Assembly: GCF_018336975.1 (NCBI RefSeq)
Contig: NZ_CP025572.1
Location: forward strand, 4,434,062-4,498,061
Direction: 5' to 3'
DNA length: 64,000 nucleotides
Source of the DNA: Marinomonas sp. CT5
Lineage (GTDB): Bacteria; Pseudomonadota; Gammaproteobacteria; Pseudomonadales; Marinomonadaceae
The position numbers and the translations under genes were made by a program. Positions 40,501 to 51,418 of this stretch are shown piece after piece. The notes below the pieces were generated by a model. That model made no database searches, had not been told where the DNA came from, and saw nothing but the letters and a program-made list of their open reading frames with translations. Position 1 is the stretch's first letter, and every line of letters starts with the position of its first letter.

Positions 40501-41785
40501 GTGTTGGCGCACGGTTCAACATCACTGGATGTTCGCGGATAACCTCATCTAGGATATCCCACACTTCAGGTGTTTCACGCTCAACCATTTTCTTAGCCGC
40601 TTTGATCGTCGTCGCCATGCCACGAAGTTCAAGTTTAGAGAAAATGAATGGCTTGAATAGCTCAAGTGCCATTTTCTTAGGTAGACCACACTGATGTAGA
40701 CGCAGTGATGGACCCACTGTGATTACAGAACGACCAGAGTAGTCTACACGCTTACCTAGCAAGTTCTGACGGAAACGACCCTGCTTACCTTTGATCATAT
40801 CTGCCAAAGATTTCAATGGACGTTTGTTAGAACCCGTAATCGCACGACCACGACGACCATTATCAAGCAAAGCATCAACAGACTCTTGCAACATACGCTT
40901 TTCGTTGCGCACGATGATATCTGGAGCAGAAAGCTCTAATAGACGTTTAAGACGGTTGTTACGGTTAATCACACGACGGTAAAGGTCGTTCAAATCAGAC
41001 GTCGCAAAACGACCACCTTCAAGTGGCACCAATGGACGTAGATCTGGTGGAAGAACAGGCAACACCTCTAAAACCATCCACTCTGGGTTATTACCAGAAT
41101 GATAGAAGGCTTCAACCAGCTTAAGACGCTTAGACAGCTTCTTAATACGAGTTTCAGAGTTCGTGCTGTTTAGCTCTTCACGCATGCGGTTTATTTCTTC
41201 AGGCATGTCTAAATCGCGAAGCAACATCTGAACCGCTTCTGCCCCCATACGGGCATCAAATTCGTCACCGAATTCTTCTAACGCTTCAAAATACTGTTCA
41301 TCATTTAGCAACTGGCCTTTATCAAGCGTCGTCATACCCGGGTCAATCACAATGAAAGACTCAAAATACAGAACACGCTCGATGTCACGTAGTGTCATAT
41401 CCATGATAAGACCGATACGAGACGGTAGAGATTTTAAGAACCAAATGTGCGCAACAGGTGAAGCAAGCTCAATGTGGCCCATGCGTTCACGACGCACTTT
41501 TGACAGAGCTACCTCAACACCACATTTCTCACAAATAACACCGCGGTGTTTTAAACGCTTGTATTTACCACACAAGCATTCGTAGTCCTTAATAGGACCA
41601 AAGATTTTTGCACAGAACAAACCGTCACGCTCAGGCTTGAACGTACGGTAGTTGATGGTCTCCGGCTTCTTAACTTCACCGTAAGACCATGAACGAATCA
41701 TATCTGGTGATGCCAAGCCAATGCGGATCGCATCAAACTCGTCAGATTGTCCCTGTGATTTTAGAAGACCTAATAAGTCTTTCAT
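37583..41785 (-). CDS. rpoC: RNA polymerase beta' subunit
   Basis: 1400 residues from ATG 41785 ([12 protein letters not shown]), matching E. coli; a GTG five codons upstream is in frame but lacks family support. It has the N-terminal zinc site [21 protein letters not shown], the catalytic [13 protein letters not shown] with three Mg-binding Asp, and a second zinc site [13 protein letters not shown]. 65 bases after rpoB. Confidence 0.98.
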   Translation of the reverse strand: MKDLLGLLKSQGQSDEFDAIRIGLASPDMIRSWSYGEVKKPETINYRTFKPERDGLFCAKIFGPIKDYECLCGKYKRLKHRGVICEKCGVEVALSKVRRERMGHIELASPVAHIWFLKSLPSRIGLIMDMTLRDIERVLYFESFIVIDPGMTTLDKGQLLNDEQYFEALEEFGDEFDARMGAEAVQMLLRDLDMPEEINRMREELNSTNSETRIKKLSKRLKLVEAFYHSGNNPEWMVLEVLPVLPPDLRPLVPLEGGRFATSDLNDLYRRVINRNNRLKRLLELSAPDIIVRNEKRMLQESVDALLDNGRRGRAITGSNKRPLKSLADMIKGKQGRFRQNLLGKRVDYSGRSVITVGPSLRLHQCGLPKKMALELFKPFIFSKLELRGMATTIKAAKKMVERETPEVWDILDEVIREHPVMLNRAPTLHRLGIQAFEPMLIEGKAIQLHPLVCAAYNADFDGDQMAVHVPLTLEAQLEARALMMSTNNILSPANGEPIIVPSQDVVLGLYYMTREKINAKGEGMAFSDIKEVHRAYGAKQVELHAKVKVRISQVDTTLDGEKVPSTFIADTTVGRALLFDIVPDGLPFSVVNQTMKKKAISNLINECYRKVGLKESCIFADQLMYTGFAYATASGSSVGVDDFVIPPEKAEIIAKAEAEVKEIEYQYADGLVTQGEKYNKVIDLWSRTNETVTEAMMQNLAKEMTVNKAGEEVEQQSFNSVYMMADSGARGSVAQMRQLGGMRGLMAKPDGSIIETPITANFREGLSVLQYFTSTHGARKGLADTALKTANSGYLTRRLVDVAQDLVITEVDCGSTNGISVAAMIEGGDVVVPLGQRVLGRVVAQDVIDAKGDLVLSSGTLIDEHDVRTIESAGVDEMIIRSVITCDTRHGVCAKCYGRDLARGHQVNIGEAIGVVAAQSIGEPGTQLTMRTFHIGGAASRASAVDSVQVKSAGTVRFNKMKSIERDTGHLVVASRSSELAIADEAGREKERYKLPYGAVLSVREGDSVTAGQIVANWDPHTHPIVSEMEGRLEFSGMEENVTIRRQSDEMTGLTTIEVMEIRDRPAAGKDLRPMISVVDAEGNPVLIPGTESPVQYMLPEKALLSLDHGATVKSGEVLARIPQESQGNKDITGGLPRVADLFEARRPKDPAVMAETSGVVSFGKETKGKIRLVITPQNGDDPVETLIPKWRQINIFDGEEVAKGEIIADGPLSPHDILRLQGVEALADYITNEVQEVYRLQGVVINDKHIEVIVNQMLRKVEVGESGDTDLIQGDQVEYTQLLDANEKAEAEGKFPAKFERVLLGITKASLATESFISAASFQETTRVLTEGAVTGKKDHLRGLKENVVVGRLIPAGTGLAYHNERKRKKELAQAAKEGSSTVSASDVEEALSAALKD

Positions 41786-41850
41786 GTATATTCGCCCCAC
41801 TCGTAAGGCCGGGGAGTCTTGCTCCCCAGCAGGTCAAATGTGATTCGTGA

Positions 41851-44800
41851 TTATTCGTTTTCCAGCTCGATATCGATACCAAGAGAACGAATCTCTTTCA
41901 CCAACACGTTGAAGGACTCAGGCATGCCAGGCTCCATTCTGTGATCACCATCCACGATGTTTTTATACATCTTAGTACGGCCATTCACATCATCGGATTT
42001 CACTGTCAACATCTCTTGAAGTGTGTAAGCAGCACCATATGCTTCTAGTGCCCACACCTCCATCTCACCGAAACGTTGTCCACCAAACTGCGCTTTACCA
42101 CCCAGCGGCTGCTGAGTAACCAAGCTGTATGAGCCAGTAGAACGTGCGTGCATTTTGTCATCAACCAAGTGGTTCAATTTCAGCATGTACATGTAACCAA
42201 CAGTTACAGGACGCTCAAATGCATCACCCGTACGGCCGTTAAACAATTTAACTTGTCCGCTCTCGTTGATTCCAGCAAGACGCAACATACGTTTAATCTC
42301 AGCTTCTTTCGCACCATCAAAGGCACCTGACGCCATTGGAACACCACCTTTCAGGTTATGTGCCAAGGTTAGGATTTCCTCGTCTGTGAAGCTGTCTAAA
42401 TCTTCCGTACGCGCACAACGCAAATCACCTTCGTAACCGTTGTAGATCTCATCAAGGAAACTACGTAACTCGGCAACGGCTTCGGCTTTTTCACGCTCAG
42501 CGGCTAACATTTCATTAATCTTACGACCCAAGCCTTTAGAAGCCGCACCCAAATGCGTTTCAAGCACCTGACCAACGTTCATACGTGAAGGTACACCCAA
42601 TGGGTTCAACACGATATCAACAGGGTCGCCATTTTCATCGTACGGCATATCTTCAACAGGCATAATTTTAGAGATTACACCCTTGTTACCGTGACGACCG
42701 GCCATTTTATCACCTGGCTGAATACGACGCTTAATAGCAACATAAACCTTAACGATTTTAAGAACACCAGGTGCTAAATCATCACCTGTTTGCAGCTTAC
42801 GCTTCTTGTCTTCAAATTTCGCATCAAGCTCTTTACGGCGTTCAATCAAAGCCGCTTGCGCTTTTTCAAGCTGCTCACTGGCTTCTTCATTGGCCACACG
42901 AATTTTGAACCATTCAGGATGATCTAAATTCGCTAAGTACTCTTCCGTAATAATGGCATTACGAGCCAAACTCGGACCACCTTCCGCTTGCTGACCAATT
43001 AAAGCCTCAGCTAAACGTTCAAATGTCGCTTTTTCAACGATACGGAATTCTTCGTTCAAGTCTTTACGGACTTGATCAAGCTGCGACTTCTCAATAGATT
43101 TTGCGCGTTCGTCTTTTTCAATGCCATCACGAGTAAATACTTGCACATCGATAACCGTACCGCGTGTACCTGTTTTAACTCGCTGAGACGTATCTTTAAC
43201 GTCGGACGCTTTCTCACCGAAGATCGCTCGCAAAAGTTTCTCTTCAGGCGTCAGCTGTGTTTCACCTTTCGGCGTCACTTTACCAACCAGAATATCTCCC
43301 GGTTCAACTTCAGCACCAATGTAAACAATCCCAGACTGATCCAGCTTAGAAAGCGCACCTTCACCCACATTAGGGATATCAGAAGTAATCTCTTCAGGCC
43401 CAAGCTTAGTATCACGAGCCACACAAGTGAGCTCTTGGATGTGAATAGAAGTAAAGCGATCTTCTTCTACTACACGCTCAGAGACAAGAATCGAGTCCTC
43501 GAAGTTAAAACCGTTCCAAGGCATGAAAGCAATACGCATGTTTTGACCAAGCGCCAAATCACCCATATCAACAGAAGGACCGTCTGCCATAATATCGCCA
43601 GAAGCAACCTTCTCACCTTTCATAACCAAGGTACGCTGGTTAATACATGTGTTCTGGTTAGAACGTACATACTTAGTCAGGTTGTAGATATCTACACCCG
43701 CTTCACCAGCAATTGTTTCTTCTGAATTTACACGTACAACGATACGACTTGCATCAACAGATTCAATCACACCGCCACGGTTAGCAACGATACAAACACC
43801 AGAGTCTTTTGCGACATTCTTTTCCATACCCGTACCAACCACTGGCTTATCAGCCTTAAGTGTTGGCACAGCCTGACGCTGCATGTTCGATCCCATCAAT
43901 GCACGGTTCGCATCATCATGCTCTAGGAACGGAATCAAAGACGCCGCAACAGAAACAACCTGACGAGGAGACACGTCCATTAGGTTTACTTTTTCTTTTG
44001 GAATCAAAGTCGTTTCGTGCATATGACGCACCTGAACCAACTCATCAACCAAACGACCTTCCGCATCAACATTTGCAGATGCTTGGGCTATAACATATTT
44101 TGCTTCATCGATTGCCGAAACATAAACTGTTTCGTCCGTCATTTTGCCATCGATAATCTTACGGTAAGGCGTTTCTAAGAAGCCATAGCTATTAGTGCGC
44201 GCGTAAGTAGAAAGCGAGTTGATCAAACCGATGTTTGGACCTTCAGGTGTTTCGATAGGACAAACACGACCATAGTGAGTAGCGTGTACGTCACGAACCT
44301 CAAAGCCCGCACGCTCACGTGTCAAACCACCAGGCCCTAATGCAGAAACACGGCGCTTATGCGTTACTTCAGATAGCGGGTTGTTTTGGTCCATGAACTG
44401 AGACAACTGACTAGAGCCAAAGAACTCTTTGATTGCAGCCGCAACAGGCTTCGCATTCAAAAGATCTTGTGGCATAAGGCCATCAGCTTCCGCCATAGAC
44501 AAACGTTCTTTTACTGCACGCTCGACACGAACAAGGCCAACACGGAATTGGTTCTCGGCCATTTCACCAACAGAACGCACTCGACGGTTACCCAAGTGAT
44601 CGATGTCATCTACCATGCCGTTACCATTACGGATATCCAGCAAAGTCTTCAACACAGCAACGATGTCGTCGTTATCAAGAACACCAGCACCCGTATCTTC
44701 TTCACGACCTAAACGACGGTTAAATTTCATTCGACCAACGCCAGATAGATCATAACGATCTTCTGAGAAGAACAAGCCTTGAAACAAGCCTTCAGCCGAC

Positions 44801-45951
44801 TCTTTGGTCGGTGGCTCGCCAGGACGCATCATACGGTAGATTTCAACCAAAGCTTCCAACTGATTACTAGTCGGATCAATACGAAGCGTGTCAGAAATAA
44901 ATGGACCACTGTCCAAATCGTTCGTATAAAGCGTTTCTACTTCAGTGATACCTGAGGAAACCAACGCTTCCAACAAGTCGACAGACAACTCAGTATTGGC
45001 TTCTGCGATCAACTCACCTGTAGAAGGGTGAACTAAGTTTTTCGCTGTCACTTTACCAAGCATATACTCAAGCGGCACAGATAGACGCTCAAGACCTGCT
45101 TTTTCCATCGTACGAATATGCTTAGCGGTAATACGACGACCTTCTTCTACAATCAGTTCGCCATTCGCATCAGCAATATTAAACAATGCCGTCTCGCCAC
45201 GAAGGCGGTTGGCAATTAGATCCATTTCAAAGCCATCACGCTTCAGATAGAAACGCGTAGTATCAAAGAAAGTATCTAGAATTTGCTCGGTGCCATATCC
45301 TAAAGCGCGCAACAAAATCGTTGCTGGCAGCTTACGACGACGGTCAATACGAACAAATACGCAGTCTTTTGGATCAAACTCGAAGTCCAACCATGAACCA
45401 CGGTAAGGAATAATACGAGCAGAGTGTAATAGTTTGCCTGAAGAGTGTGTCTTACCACGATCGTGATCAAAGAACACACCAGGAGAACGGTGTAATTGAG
45501 AAACAATAACACGTTCAGTCCCGTTAATTACAAAGGTACCATTGTCTGTCATAAGCGGAATTTCGCCCATGTAGACTTCTTGCTCGCGAATGTCTTTGAT
45601 TGCTTTGTTGGACGACTCTTTATCATAAATAATGAGTCGAACACGAACTCGTAAAGGTGCCGCGTAAGTAACACCACGCAACTGACACTCTTTAACATCA
45701 AAAACTGGCTTGCCTAAACGGTAATCGACGTATTCTAGCGCCGCATTGCCGGAAAAGCTGACCATTGGAAAGACAGATTTAAAGGCCCCATGCAGACCTA
45801 ATTCCCCACGCTCTGCAAGGCTTTTACCTTCCTGCAGAAAATTACGGTAGGATTCAAGCTGAATTGCCAGCAAGTATGGCACATCCAAAACGGGCGGCAG
45901 TTTACCGAAATCCTTACGGATACGTTTTTTCTCAGTGTATGAGTAAGCCAT
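41851..45951 (-). CDS. rpoB: RNA polymerase beta subunit
   Basis: 1366 residues from ATG 45951 ([19 protein letters not shown]), supported by GGGGAA 5 bases upstream; the frame extends 8 codons further without support. The rifampicin pocket [20 protein letters not shown] is of the sensitive type. It is preceded by an attenuator-like hairpin series in the rplL-rpoB space. Confidence 0.98.
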   Translation of the reverse strand: MAYSYTEKKRIRKDFGKLPPVLDVPYLLAIQLESYRNFLQEGKSLAERGELGLHGAFKSVFPMVSFSGNAALEYVDYRLGKPVFDVKECQLRGVTYAAPLRVRVRLIIYDKESSNKAIKDIREQEVYMGEIPLMTDNGTFVINGTERVIVSQLHRSPGVFFDHDRGKTHSSGKLLHSARIIPYRGSWLDFEFDPKDCVFVRIDRRRKLPATILLRALGYGTEQILDTFFDTTRFYLKRDGFEMDLIANRLRGETALFNIADANGELIVEEGRRITAKHIRTMEKAGLERLSVPLEYMLGKVTAKNLVHPSTGELIAEANTELSVDLLEALVSSGITEVETLYTNDLDSGPFISDTLRIDPTSNQLEALVEIYRMMRPGEPPTKESAEGLFQGLFFSEDRYDLSGVGRMKFNRRLGREEDTGAGVLDNDDIVAVLKTLLDIRNGNGMVDDIDHLGNRRVRSVGEMAENQFRVGLVRVERAVKERLSMAEADGLMPQDLLNAKPVAAAIKEFFGSSQLSQFMDQNNPLSEVTHKRRVSALGPGGLTRERAGFEVRDVHATHYGRVCPIETPEGPNIGLINSLSTYARTNSYGFLETPYRKIIDGKMTDETVYVSAIDEAKYVIAQASANVDAEGRLVDELVQVRHMHETTLIPKEKVNLMDVSPRQVVSVAASLIPFLEHDDANRALMGSNMQRQAVPTLKADKPVVGTGMEKNVAKDSGVCIVANRGGVIESVDASRIVVRVNSEETIAGEAGVDIYNLTKYVRSNQNTCINQRTLVMKGEKVASGDIMADGPSVDMGDLALGQNMRIAFMPWNGFNFEDSILVSERVVEEDRFTSIHIQELTCVARDTKLGPEEITSDIPNVGEGALSKLDQSGIVYIGAEVEPGDILVGKVTPKGETQLTPEEKLLRAIFGEKASDVKDTSQRVKTGTRGTVIDVQVFTRDGIEKDERAKSIEKSQLDQVRKDLNEEFRIVEKATFERLAEALIGQQAEGGPSLARNAIITEEYLANLDHPEWFKIRVANEEASEQLEKAQAALIERRKELDAKFEDKKRKLQTGDDLAPGVLKIVKVYVAIKRRIQPGDKMAGRHGNKGVISKIMPVEDMPYDENGDPVDIVLNPLGVPSRMNVGQVLETHLGAASKGLGRKINEMLAAEREKAEAVAELRSFLDEIYNGYEGDLRCARTEDLDSFTDEEILTLAHNLKGGVPMASGAFDGAKEAEIKRMLRLAGINESGQVKLFNGRTGDAFERPVTVGYMYMLKLNHLVDDKMHARSTGSYSLVTQQPLGGKAQFGGQRFGEMEVWALEAYGAAYTLQEMLTVKSDDVNGRTKMYKNIVDGDHRMEPGMPESFNVLVKEIRSLGIDIELENE

Positions 45952-46069
45952 CAGCATTCCCCAGCTTGTGCACATTGACGCAAAAGGCCCAAATCAGGCC
46001 TTACCATTTATGGGAGCATTATCTCCCATGTGAAAATTCTTTTAAGTTTTATTTGAGTTTTAGAAACCC

Positions 46070-46100
46070 AAAAAGGCCGGCGACAATAATGTCACCAGCC
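46070..46100 (-). terminator. Attenuator hairpin between rplL and rpoB
   Basis: GGCTGGTGAC pairs with GTCGCCGGCC (two G-U pairs in RNA) around six bases and is followed by TTTTT on the minus strand. Its position matches the partial terminator that sets the ribosomal protein to polymerase ratio in E. coli. Further hairpins lie at 46101-46121 (8-bp ATTTCGAC stem), 46010-46029 and 45984-46002. Confidence 0.75.
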
Positions 46101-46139
46101 ATTTCGACTATTGGTCGAAATCTGGAAATACAAGTATCA

Positions 46140-46526
46140 TTACTTGATTTCGACAGATGCACCAGCTTCTTCAAGCTCTTTCTTAAGTGCTTCAGCGTCT
46201 TCTTTAGAAGCGCCTTCTTTAACAGTCATTGGAGCGCCGTCAACGATTGCTTTAGCTTCTTTCAAGCCTAGGCCAGTTGCTGCACGAACTGCTTTAATTA
46301 CGTTAACTTTCTTATCGCCTGCAGCAGTAAGAACAACGTCAAATTCAGTTTGCGCTTCAGCAGCAGGACCCGCTTCAGCAGCAGGACCCGCTTCAGCAGC
46401 AGGACCAGCAGCCGCTACAGCTGCAGTTACACCGAATTTTTCTTCCATTGCAGAAATTAGTTCAACAACGTCCATCACAGACATTTCTGCTACTGCATTG
46501 ATGATATCTTCTTTAGTTAGAGCCAT
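46140..46526 (-). CDS. rplL: 50S ribosomal protein L7/L12
   Basis: 128 residues. The N-terminal dimerisation domain binds L10 (1-33), then comes a hinge, then a C-terminal factor-binding domain ([17 protein letters not shown] onward). The hinge contains three identical GPAAEA units (41-58), encoded by three 18-bp tandem repeats at 46354-46407, making it longer than usual. The stalk recruits translation GTPases. Confidence 0.98.
   Translation of the reverse strand: MALTKEDIINAVAEMSVMDVVELISAMEEKFGVTAAVAAAGPAAEAGPAAEAGPAAEAQTEFDVVLTAAGDKKVNVIKAVRAATGLGLKEAKAIVDGAPMTVKEGASKEDAEALKKELEEAGASVEIK
46354..46407 (-). repeat. Three 18-bp tandem repeats in the rplL hinge
   Basis: Unit GCTTCAGCAGCAGGACCC (plus strand) occurs at 46354, 46372 and 46390; only the last base of the third differs. 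In frame, it encodes (GPAAEA)3. Confidence 0.95.
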
Positions 46527-46609
46527 GACTCAGATTCCTAGCATTCTTTTATAATCGCCCGAGAGCGATAAAACAAAATATTTATCAAGAAACGATACGA
46601 TAATTCGTA

Positions 46610-47110
46610 TTACGCCGCTTCTTGCTCTTTTTGGTCGCGAATCGCTGCAAGAGTACGTGCAAGTTTGCTTGTTGCGCCCTGCATTACACTCATCAATTTC
46701 GCAATAGCTTCGTCGTATGTAGGCAATGTTGCCAAACGATCAATGTCGCCAGCTGGGATCAACTCACCGTTGAACGCCAACGCCTTAACTTCAAACTTGT
46801 CATTCGCTTTCGCAAAAGTTTTCAACAAACGAGCCGCCGCACCTGGGTGTTCGTTTGAGAAAGCGATTAGCGTAGGACCAACAAAGCTCTCAGTTAGACA
46901 TTCGAAGTCAGTACCTTCAACTGCACGGCGAGCCAAGGTATTTCGTACAACACGTACAAATACGCCTGCTTCACGCGCTTCTTTACGAAGTGCAGTCATG
47001 CTGCTCACGGTAACACCGCGAGAGTCAGCTACAACTGCAGACAACGCAGTTTTGGCCGCTTCGCTAACTTCGGCGACAATGGCTTTTTTGTCTTCTAGAC
47101 CTAATGCCAC
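46610..47110 (-). CDS. rplJ: 50S ribosomal protein L10
   Basis: 166 residues from GTG 47110 behind CAGGAG. It anchors the L7/L12 dimers to the ribosome (C-terminal helix) and binds 23S rRNA with its N-terminal domain. The 229-base space before it carries the leader through which the L10-L12 complex represses rplJL in E. coli. Confidence 0.98.
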   Translation of the reverse strand: MALGLEDKKAIVAEVSEAAKTALSAVVADSRGVTVSSMTALRKEAREAGVFVRVVRNTLARRAVEGTDFECLTESFVGPTLIAFSNEHPGAAARLLKTFAKANDKFEVKALAFNGELIPAGDIDRLATLPTYDEAIAKLMSVMQGATSKLARTLAAIRDQKEQEAA

Positions 47111-47275
47111 TGGTTTTCTCCTGGATTAGCAGAGGCAAATCGCCTCTTATTTTTTACCAACTCTTCGATTTCTCGAAGTACTTGCTGGTGAGTTAGATCC
47201 AAGTATTTCTGAATCGGGCCACACCATCTGCGCAGGACAAACATTTATCAACGTTTTATTAAACCATTAGGTTCC
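47111..47275 (-). promoter_or_regulatory. L10 leader (autoregulatory mRNA leader of rplJL)
   Basis: The segment before rplJ contains conserved elements of the L10 leader: AGGAACCTAATGG, then the CTGCGCAGATGGTG region, and paired arms AAGTACTTCGAGAAATCGAAG and AGAGGCGATTTGCCTCT. The family assignment is from recognition of these elements and position; limits are approximate. Confidence 0.65.
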
Positions 47276-47339
47276 TGCGGTCTTTGACGGCCTGCTTAAA
47301 AATAAACAGACCCCAAAGCTCATGAACTAGACACATTAA

Positions 47340-48041
47340 TTACTTAGTAGAATTAAGTGCACCTAGATCAATTTGTAGACCAGGTCCCATTGTAGAGGAC
47401 AAAGTCACTTTTTTCAGGTAAACGCCTTTAGAAGACGCAGGTTTTGCACGACGTAAATCGGTCAAAAGCGCTTCAACGTTCCCTCTGATAGCATCTGCAG
47501 CAAACTCAATAGAGCCAACAGCTGCGTGGATGATACCATTTTTATCTGTGCGGTAACGAGCTTGACCTGCTTTTGCATTTTTCACTGCAGTCGCAACATC
47601 AGGTGTTACTGTACCAACTTTAGGGTTAGGCATTAGACCACGAGGACCTAAAACCTGACCAAGCTGGCCAACGATACGCATTGCATCTGGAGATGCGATA
47701 ACGACATCAAAATCAAGGTTGCCAGCTTTAACTTGTTCAGCCAAATCTTCAAAACCAACAACATCTGCACCAGCTTCTTTCGCCGCTTCTGCGTTTGCAC
47801 CTTGTGCAAATACAGCAACACGAACATCTTTACCAGCACCGTGAGGCAATACAGTAGAACCACGAACAACCTGATCAGATTTACGTGGATCAACGCCTAG
47901 GTTTACAGATACGTCGATAGACTCTTTAAACTTAACAGTAGAAAGCTCAGACAATAGAGCAACAGCCTCTTCTACAGAGTAAAATTTAGTTGCTTCTACT
48001 TTTTCAGCGATCAAGCGAGCGCGTTTAGTTAATTTAGCCAT
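47340..48041 (-). CDS. rplA: 50S ribosomal protein L1
   Basis: 233 residues, [15 protein letters not shown], with [19 protein letters not shown]. It forms the mobile L1 stalk that releases E-site tRNA and, in E. coli, represses rplKA. Its start overlaps the rplK stop by one base. Confidence 0.98.
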   Translation of the reverse strand: MAKLTKRARLIAEKVEATKFYSVEEAVALLSELSTVKFKESIDVSVNLGVDPRKSDQVVRGSTVLPHGAGKDVRVAVFAQGANAEAAKEAGADVVGFEDLAEQVKAGNLDFDVVIASPDAMRIVGQLGQVLGPRGLMPNPKVGTVTPDVATAVKNAKAGQARYRTDKNGIIHAAVGSIEFAADAIRGNVEALLTDLRRAKPASSKGVYLKKVTLSSTMGPGLQIDLGALNSTK

Positions 48042-48475
48042 TAGTTAACACCCTCAACTTCTAGACCCATAGCGCGTGCGCTACCAGCAATAGTACGAAC
48101 TGCTGCATCCATGTCAGAAGCAGTCAAATCAGCCTGCTTAGCAACAACGATCTCTTCAAGCTGTGCACGAGTAACCGTACCAACTTTCTGAGTGTTTGGA
48201 CGTGGAGAACCACTCTTCAAACCTGCTGCTTTTTTAAGCAATACAGATGCTGGAGTAGATTTCGTTTCAAATGTAAAACTACGGTCACTGTATACAGTGA
48301 TGATAACTGGCGTAGGAAGACCTGGCTCAACACCTTGTGTTTTGGCATTGAACGCTTTACAGAATTCCATGATGTTCACACCGTGCTGACCAAGAGCTGG
48401 ACCAACTGGTGGACTTGGGTTCGCTTGACCCGCTTTAACTTGCAGCTTGATATAAGCTTGGACTTTCTTAGCCAT
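48041..48475 (-). CDS. rplK: 50S ribosomal protein L11
   Basis: 144 residues, with [21 protein letters not shown] (thiostrepton-binding domain) and a C-terminal rRNA-binding domain. It is required for RelA activation. 49 bases after nusG. Confidence 0.98.
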   Translation of the reverse strand: MAKKVQAYIKLQVKAGQANPSPPVGPALGQHGVNIMEFCKAFNAKTQGVEPGLPTPVIITVYSDRSFTFETKSTPASVLLKKAAGLKSGSPRPNTQKVGTVTRAQLEEIVVAKQADLTASDMDAAVRTIAGSARAMGLEVEGVN

Positions 48476-48524
48476 TTTTTAACTCCAATTGGGTCACCGC
48501 CCGAAGGCTACCCGTTCAACAAAA

Positions 48525-49058
48525 TCAGGCTTTTTCAACCTGACTAAATTCCAAATCAACCGGCGTAGAGCGCCCAAAAATAAGCACAGCCACCTTGATT
48601 CGACTTTTATCGTAATCCACTTCTTCTACAACACCATTGAAATCGGCAAATGGACCTTCGTTAACACGAACCACCTCACCCACTTCAAACAAAGTCTTAG
48701 GACGGGGTTTATCCACTCCATCACTAACACGCTGTAGAATAGCATCCGCTTCGCGAGACGTAATCGGCGAAGGCTTATCAGCCGTACCACCAATAAAACC
48801 TAGTACGCGCGACGTGCCTTTAACCAAATGCCAAGAGTCATCATTCATCTCCATTTGAACCAACACATAACCTGGATAGAACTTTCTTTCACTCTTGCGC
48901 TTCTTGCCATCTCGAATCTCGACCACTTCTTCAGTCGGGACCAAGATGTCACCAAAATTCTCTTCTTGCCCCATAACCTGCACTCGCTCTATAAGCGAAC
49001 GCATTACGTGCTTTTCGTACCCTGAGTACGCCTGTACTACATACCATCGTTTGGTCAC
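48525..49058 (-). CDS. nusG: Transcription termination/antitermination factor NusG
   Basis: 177 residues from GTG 49058, six bases after AGGAG; a TTG two codons upstream would have no spacer. NGN domain ([17 protein letters not shown]) and KOW domain ([21 protein letters not shown]) are complete. It links RNA polymerase with Rho or with the ribosome through S10. Confidence 0.96.
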   Translation of the reverse strand: MTKRWYVVQAYSGYEKHVMRSLIERVQVMGQEENFGDILVPTEEVVEIRDGKKRKSERKFYPGYVLVQMEMNDDSWHLVKGTSRVLGFIGGTADKPSPITSREADAILQRVSDGVDKPRPKTLFEVGEVVRVNEGPFADFNGVVEEVDYDKSRIKVAVLIFGRSTPVDLEFSQVEKA

Positions 49059-49067
49059 GAGCAACTC

Positions 49068-49436
49068 CTAACTAATTACCGAGGAAACGATCCAACCAAG
49101 GAGCGAATCCACCCCCCATAGTACGAGAGACATAAAAACAACAACCGCCAACACTATTAAAGTAGTTTGCACAGTCTCTTGTCTTGTTGGCCACACAACT
49201 CTGCGAATTTCAGTTTTTGCTTCTTTCGCTAAAGTAAAAAAAGCCTTCCCCTTCACAGTCTGCAACGCAATAAAACCAGCGACACCAGCCAACACCAAGA
49301 TAGCGATTAAGCGATACAATAGTGACTCAGCAGAATAATAGTTATTACCAATCACGCCTACCGCAACTAGCAGAACAACAATCGCCCACTTAAATACATC
49401 TCCGCGAGATGATTGAGCTTCAGTACTCGAACTCAT
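49068..49436 (-). CDS. secE: Protein translocase subunit SecE
   Basis: 122 residues with three membrane segments, the long enterobacterial-type form. The conserved cytoplasmic stretch EAKTEIRRVVWPTRQETVQTT precedes the last segment. It clamps SecY. Nine bases before nusG and 40 after tRNA-Trp. Confidence 0.97.
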   Translation of the reverse strand: MSSSTEAQSSRGDVFKWAIVVLLVAVGVIGNNYYSAESLLYRLIAILVLAGVAGFIALQTVKGKAFFTLAKEAKTEIRRVVWPTRQETVQTTLIVLAVVVFMSLVLWGVDSLLGWIVSSVIS

Positions 49437-49476
49437 ACTTCAGGTGATCCCTAACTAAGAAATAGGATACGAAAAA

Positions 49477-49552
49477 TGGCAGGCCAAGAGGGACTCGAAC
49501 CCCCAACAGCCGGTTTTGGAAACCGGTGCTCTACCAATTGAACTATTGGCCT
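49477..49552 (-). tRNA. tRNA-Trp (CCA anticodon)
   Basis: A 76-base cloverleaf with encoded CCA. The acceptor is AGGCCAA/TTGGCCT and the anticodon stem is CCGGT/ACCGG with loop TTCCAAA, so the anticodon is CCA. Confidence 0.97.
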
Positions 49553-49626
49553 ACATTCGTATGGGCGGAGGATGATACCTGAACAAGCTTTTGTTAGCAA
49601 GGGTATCTGCCCAAAAAACAGACAAT

Positions 49627-49647
49627 AAAAAAGGCGGCTAAACCACC
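49627..49647 (-). terminator. Terminator after the Tyr-Gly-Thr tRNAs
   Basis: GGTGG/CCGCC stem with a five-base loop and TTTTTT on the minus strand, in the 116-base space where relatives carry tufB. It may partly stop tRNA transcription before tRNA-Trp-secE-nusG. Confidence 0.6.
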
Positions 49648-49668
49648 TATCTTTTGCATTGAAAATGC

Positions 49669-49744
49669 TGGAGCTCATGAGCAGATTTGAACTGCCGACC
49701 TCACCCTTACCAAGGGTGTGCTCTACCAACTGAGCTACATGAGC
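49669..49744 (-). tRNA. tRNA-Thr (GGT anticodon)
   Basis: 76 bases with CCA. Acceptor GCTCATG/CATGAGC; anticodon loop TTGGTAA on a CACCC/GGGTG stem. Confidence 0.97.
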
Positions 49745-49746
49745 AT

Positions 49747-49821
49747 TGGAGCGGGTAGCGGGAATCGAACCCGCCTCTTCAGCTTGGAAGGCTGAGGTAA
49801 TAGCCACTATACCATACCCGC
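49747..49821 (-). tRNA. tRNA-Gly (TCC anticodon)
   Basis: 75 bases with CCA. Acceptor GCGGGTA/TACCCGC; anticodon loop CTTCCAA on a TCAGC/GCTGA stem. Confidence 0.97.
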
Positions 49822-49824
49822 ATT

Positions 49825-49908
<84 letters not shown>

Positions 49909-49951
49909 ACATACTCAGCGCTACAACGCATCACCCCAAAAGGTGGGAGCC

Positions 49952-49979
49952 ATTATATGAATCATCTTGCCAATTGCAA
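49952..49979 (-). promoter_or_regulatory. Promoter of the tRNA cluster
   Basis: TTGCAA (49974-49979) and TATAAT (49952-49957) are 16 bp apart on the minus strand. The following GGCTCCC is a GC-rich discriminator, typical of stringently controlled stable-RNA promoters. Confidence 0.8.
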
Positions 49980-49982
49980 GCA

Positions 49983-50687
49983 CTAGCACGGATTTTTTTC
50001 TACTTTTATCATCATTCTGGTCAAATCAAAGCGCGACATGAACTGCTCCCAGTCGTTTTCATCTACTGGCTGGGCAATATCAATCTGTTGCAATGGGACA
50101 TTACGCATATGTTCATAAACATCAACAGGATAGCCAGAGACATTTTGAATGCGCTCTTTGGCTTGCTCCGCTCGCTCTTTCGACGAATATAAGCCTAGCG
50201 ATATACGGTTCTTCATTTCGGCACGATTAATAACAAAACTATCAATGGATTTAGAAGCCAACTCTTTCACAATTCGCTCAGCAATGGCGGGGGTGTCAGG
50301 AGCAGCGATATACAACCAAAATTTAGGCCGCTTACCCGATACCTCTTTCACAGTATAAGGCCACTTAAAATCAGCTAACGTTTGAATGATTTGTTTTTTA
50401 TCATCCTCTCGTTCTGTTTCTAAGCGCGGGCAATAAAGAGAAGGGTAGTCATCCGAATTTTGGTCAATTATCTTACTAAGCGCATCCTCTAACCCTTCTC
50501 CATAAGAAATTTGAGCATTGTAATCTTGCTCTGTCACAGCCGGAGCCTCGGACAGCAAATGAATTTTTTCACTAACAGGTGGGCCATAAACGGACTCTTT
50601 CTCTCCTATTGGCTTATCCTGAACAAAGCTATGCCAACTCAAAAAAGCAGCGTTAAGTAACACTATAAAAAGAAACAGCCACTTCAT
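49983..50687 (-). CDS. SPOR-domain-like membrane-anchored protein
   Basis: 234 residues. An N-terminal anchor or signal (MKWLFLFIVLLNAAFLSW) is followed by a polar linker and a C-terminal fold of alternating strands and helices (WLYIAAPDTPAIAERIVKEL...NRISLGLYSSKERAEQAKERI) that looks like a SPOR peptidoglycan-binding domain. Its ATG overlaps the coaX stop. A SPOR-like gene in this position after coaX also occurs in Pseudomonas. A role at the cell envelope or septum is inferred. Confidence 0.7.
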   Translation of the reverse strand: MKWLFLFIVLLNAAFLSWHSFVQDKPIGEKESVYGPPVSEKIHLLSEAPAVTEQDYNAQISYGEGLEDALSKIIDQNSDDYPSLYCPRLETEREDDKKQIIQTLADFKWPYTVKEVSGKRPKFWLYIAAPDTPAIAERIVKELASKSIDSFVINRAEMKNRISLGLYSSKERAEQAKERIQNVSGYPVDVYEHMRNVPLQQIDIAQPVDENDWEQFMSRFDLTRMMIKVEKNPC

Positions 50688-51418
50688 TTATTTTCTCTAC
50701 CCTCTTCATCACCGAGCAATTTGGCTCCCATGGCCACCAAGTTTGGCTGACGTTCCAATGAAACACCCAGCAAACTCAAGAGTGACTCTGCATCACCTCC
50801 CGTCACAACCCATTGAAAGTCTTGGTAGCGCTGATAAATGCGCTCTAAAAAGCCCAAAGCCATTTCATGACACCCTTCTGATACTGCTCTTGCTGTAGAG
50901 TTAGGCAAGCCTTCCCCAGCCACAACTTCACTGGCATCGTAACGAATGCGCGCTGTTTTTGAGAGGAGTGACTCTTCCATCATTGCCAGCCCAGGAGCAA
51001 TATATCCACCTAGATGCACTCCTTTTTTATTAACAACATCAACCTTAATTGCTGTACCAACATCCACAACGACGGCATCTTCACGTATTAAATGATGAGC
51101 TGCAATCACCCCTAACCATCGATCAATGCCTAAGCGCTCAGGTTCGCTATAAGCATTAGTCACACCACAAGCATTCGCCTGACTTGTCAATGTAACCCAC
51201 TTACTATCAGGAAATGCCGCCTGTATATCAGCATGCAATAACGCACTCAACTCTTTCGAACGAACACTCGCAAAATAAATAACATCTGGAACAAACTCAG
51301 TGTCAGCTGAATAACTTTCTCCTCGCTGCACCCACAAAACTTCATCATCCTCAAATGCTGTAAACTTAATACTAGTATTACCTGCATCTATTACTAAAAG
51401 CCTAGACTCGACGGACAC
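50684..51418 (-). CDS. coaX: Type III pantothenate kinase
   Basis: 244 residues from GTG 51418, placed 7 bases after GGAGGA. A longer frame to 51454 exists. ASKHA-fold motifs are LLVIDAGNTSIKF at the N terminus, VVDVGTAIKVDVV in the middle and VVTGGDAESLL near the end. It catalyses the first step of CoA synthesis. It overlaps the birA end by 17 bases, so the two are co-translated. Confidence 0.92.
   Translation of the reverse strand: MSVESRLLVIDAGNTSIKFTAFEDDEVLWVQRGESYSADTEFVPDVIYFASVRSKELSALLHADIQAAFPDSKWVTLTSQANACGVTNAYSEPERLGIDRWLGVIAAHHLIREDAVVVDVGTAIKVDVVNKKGVHLGGYIAPGLAMMEESLLSKTARIRYDASEVVAGEGLPNSTARAVSEGCHEMALGFLERIYQRYQDFQWVVTGGDAESLLSLLGVSLERQPNLVAMGAKLLGDEEGRENK

Noticed and set aside
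43072..43725. 217-aa ORF antisense to rpoB
   Set aside because: Frame shadow of a highly conserved gene; composition follows the opposite strand's codons.
49451..49807. 118-aa ORF across the tRNA genes
   Set aside because: It covers tRNA-Trp, tRNA-Thr and most of tRNA-Gly; not a protein gene.
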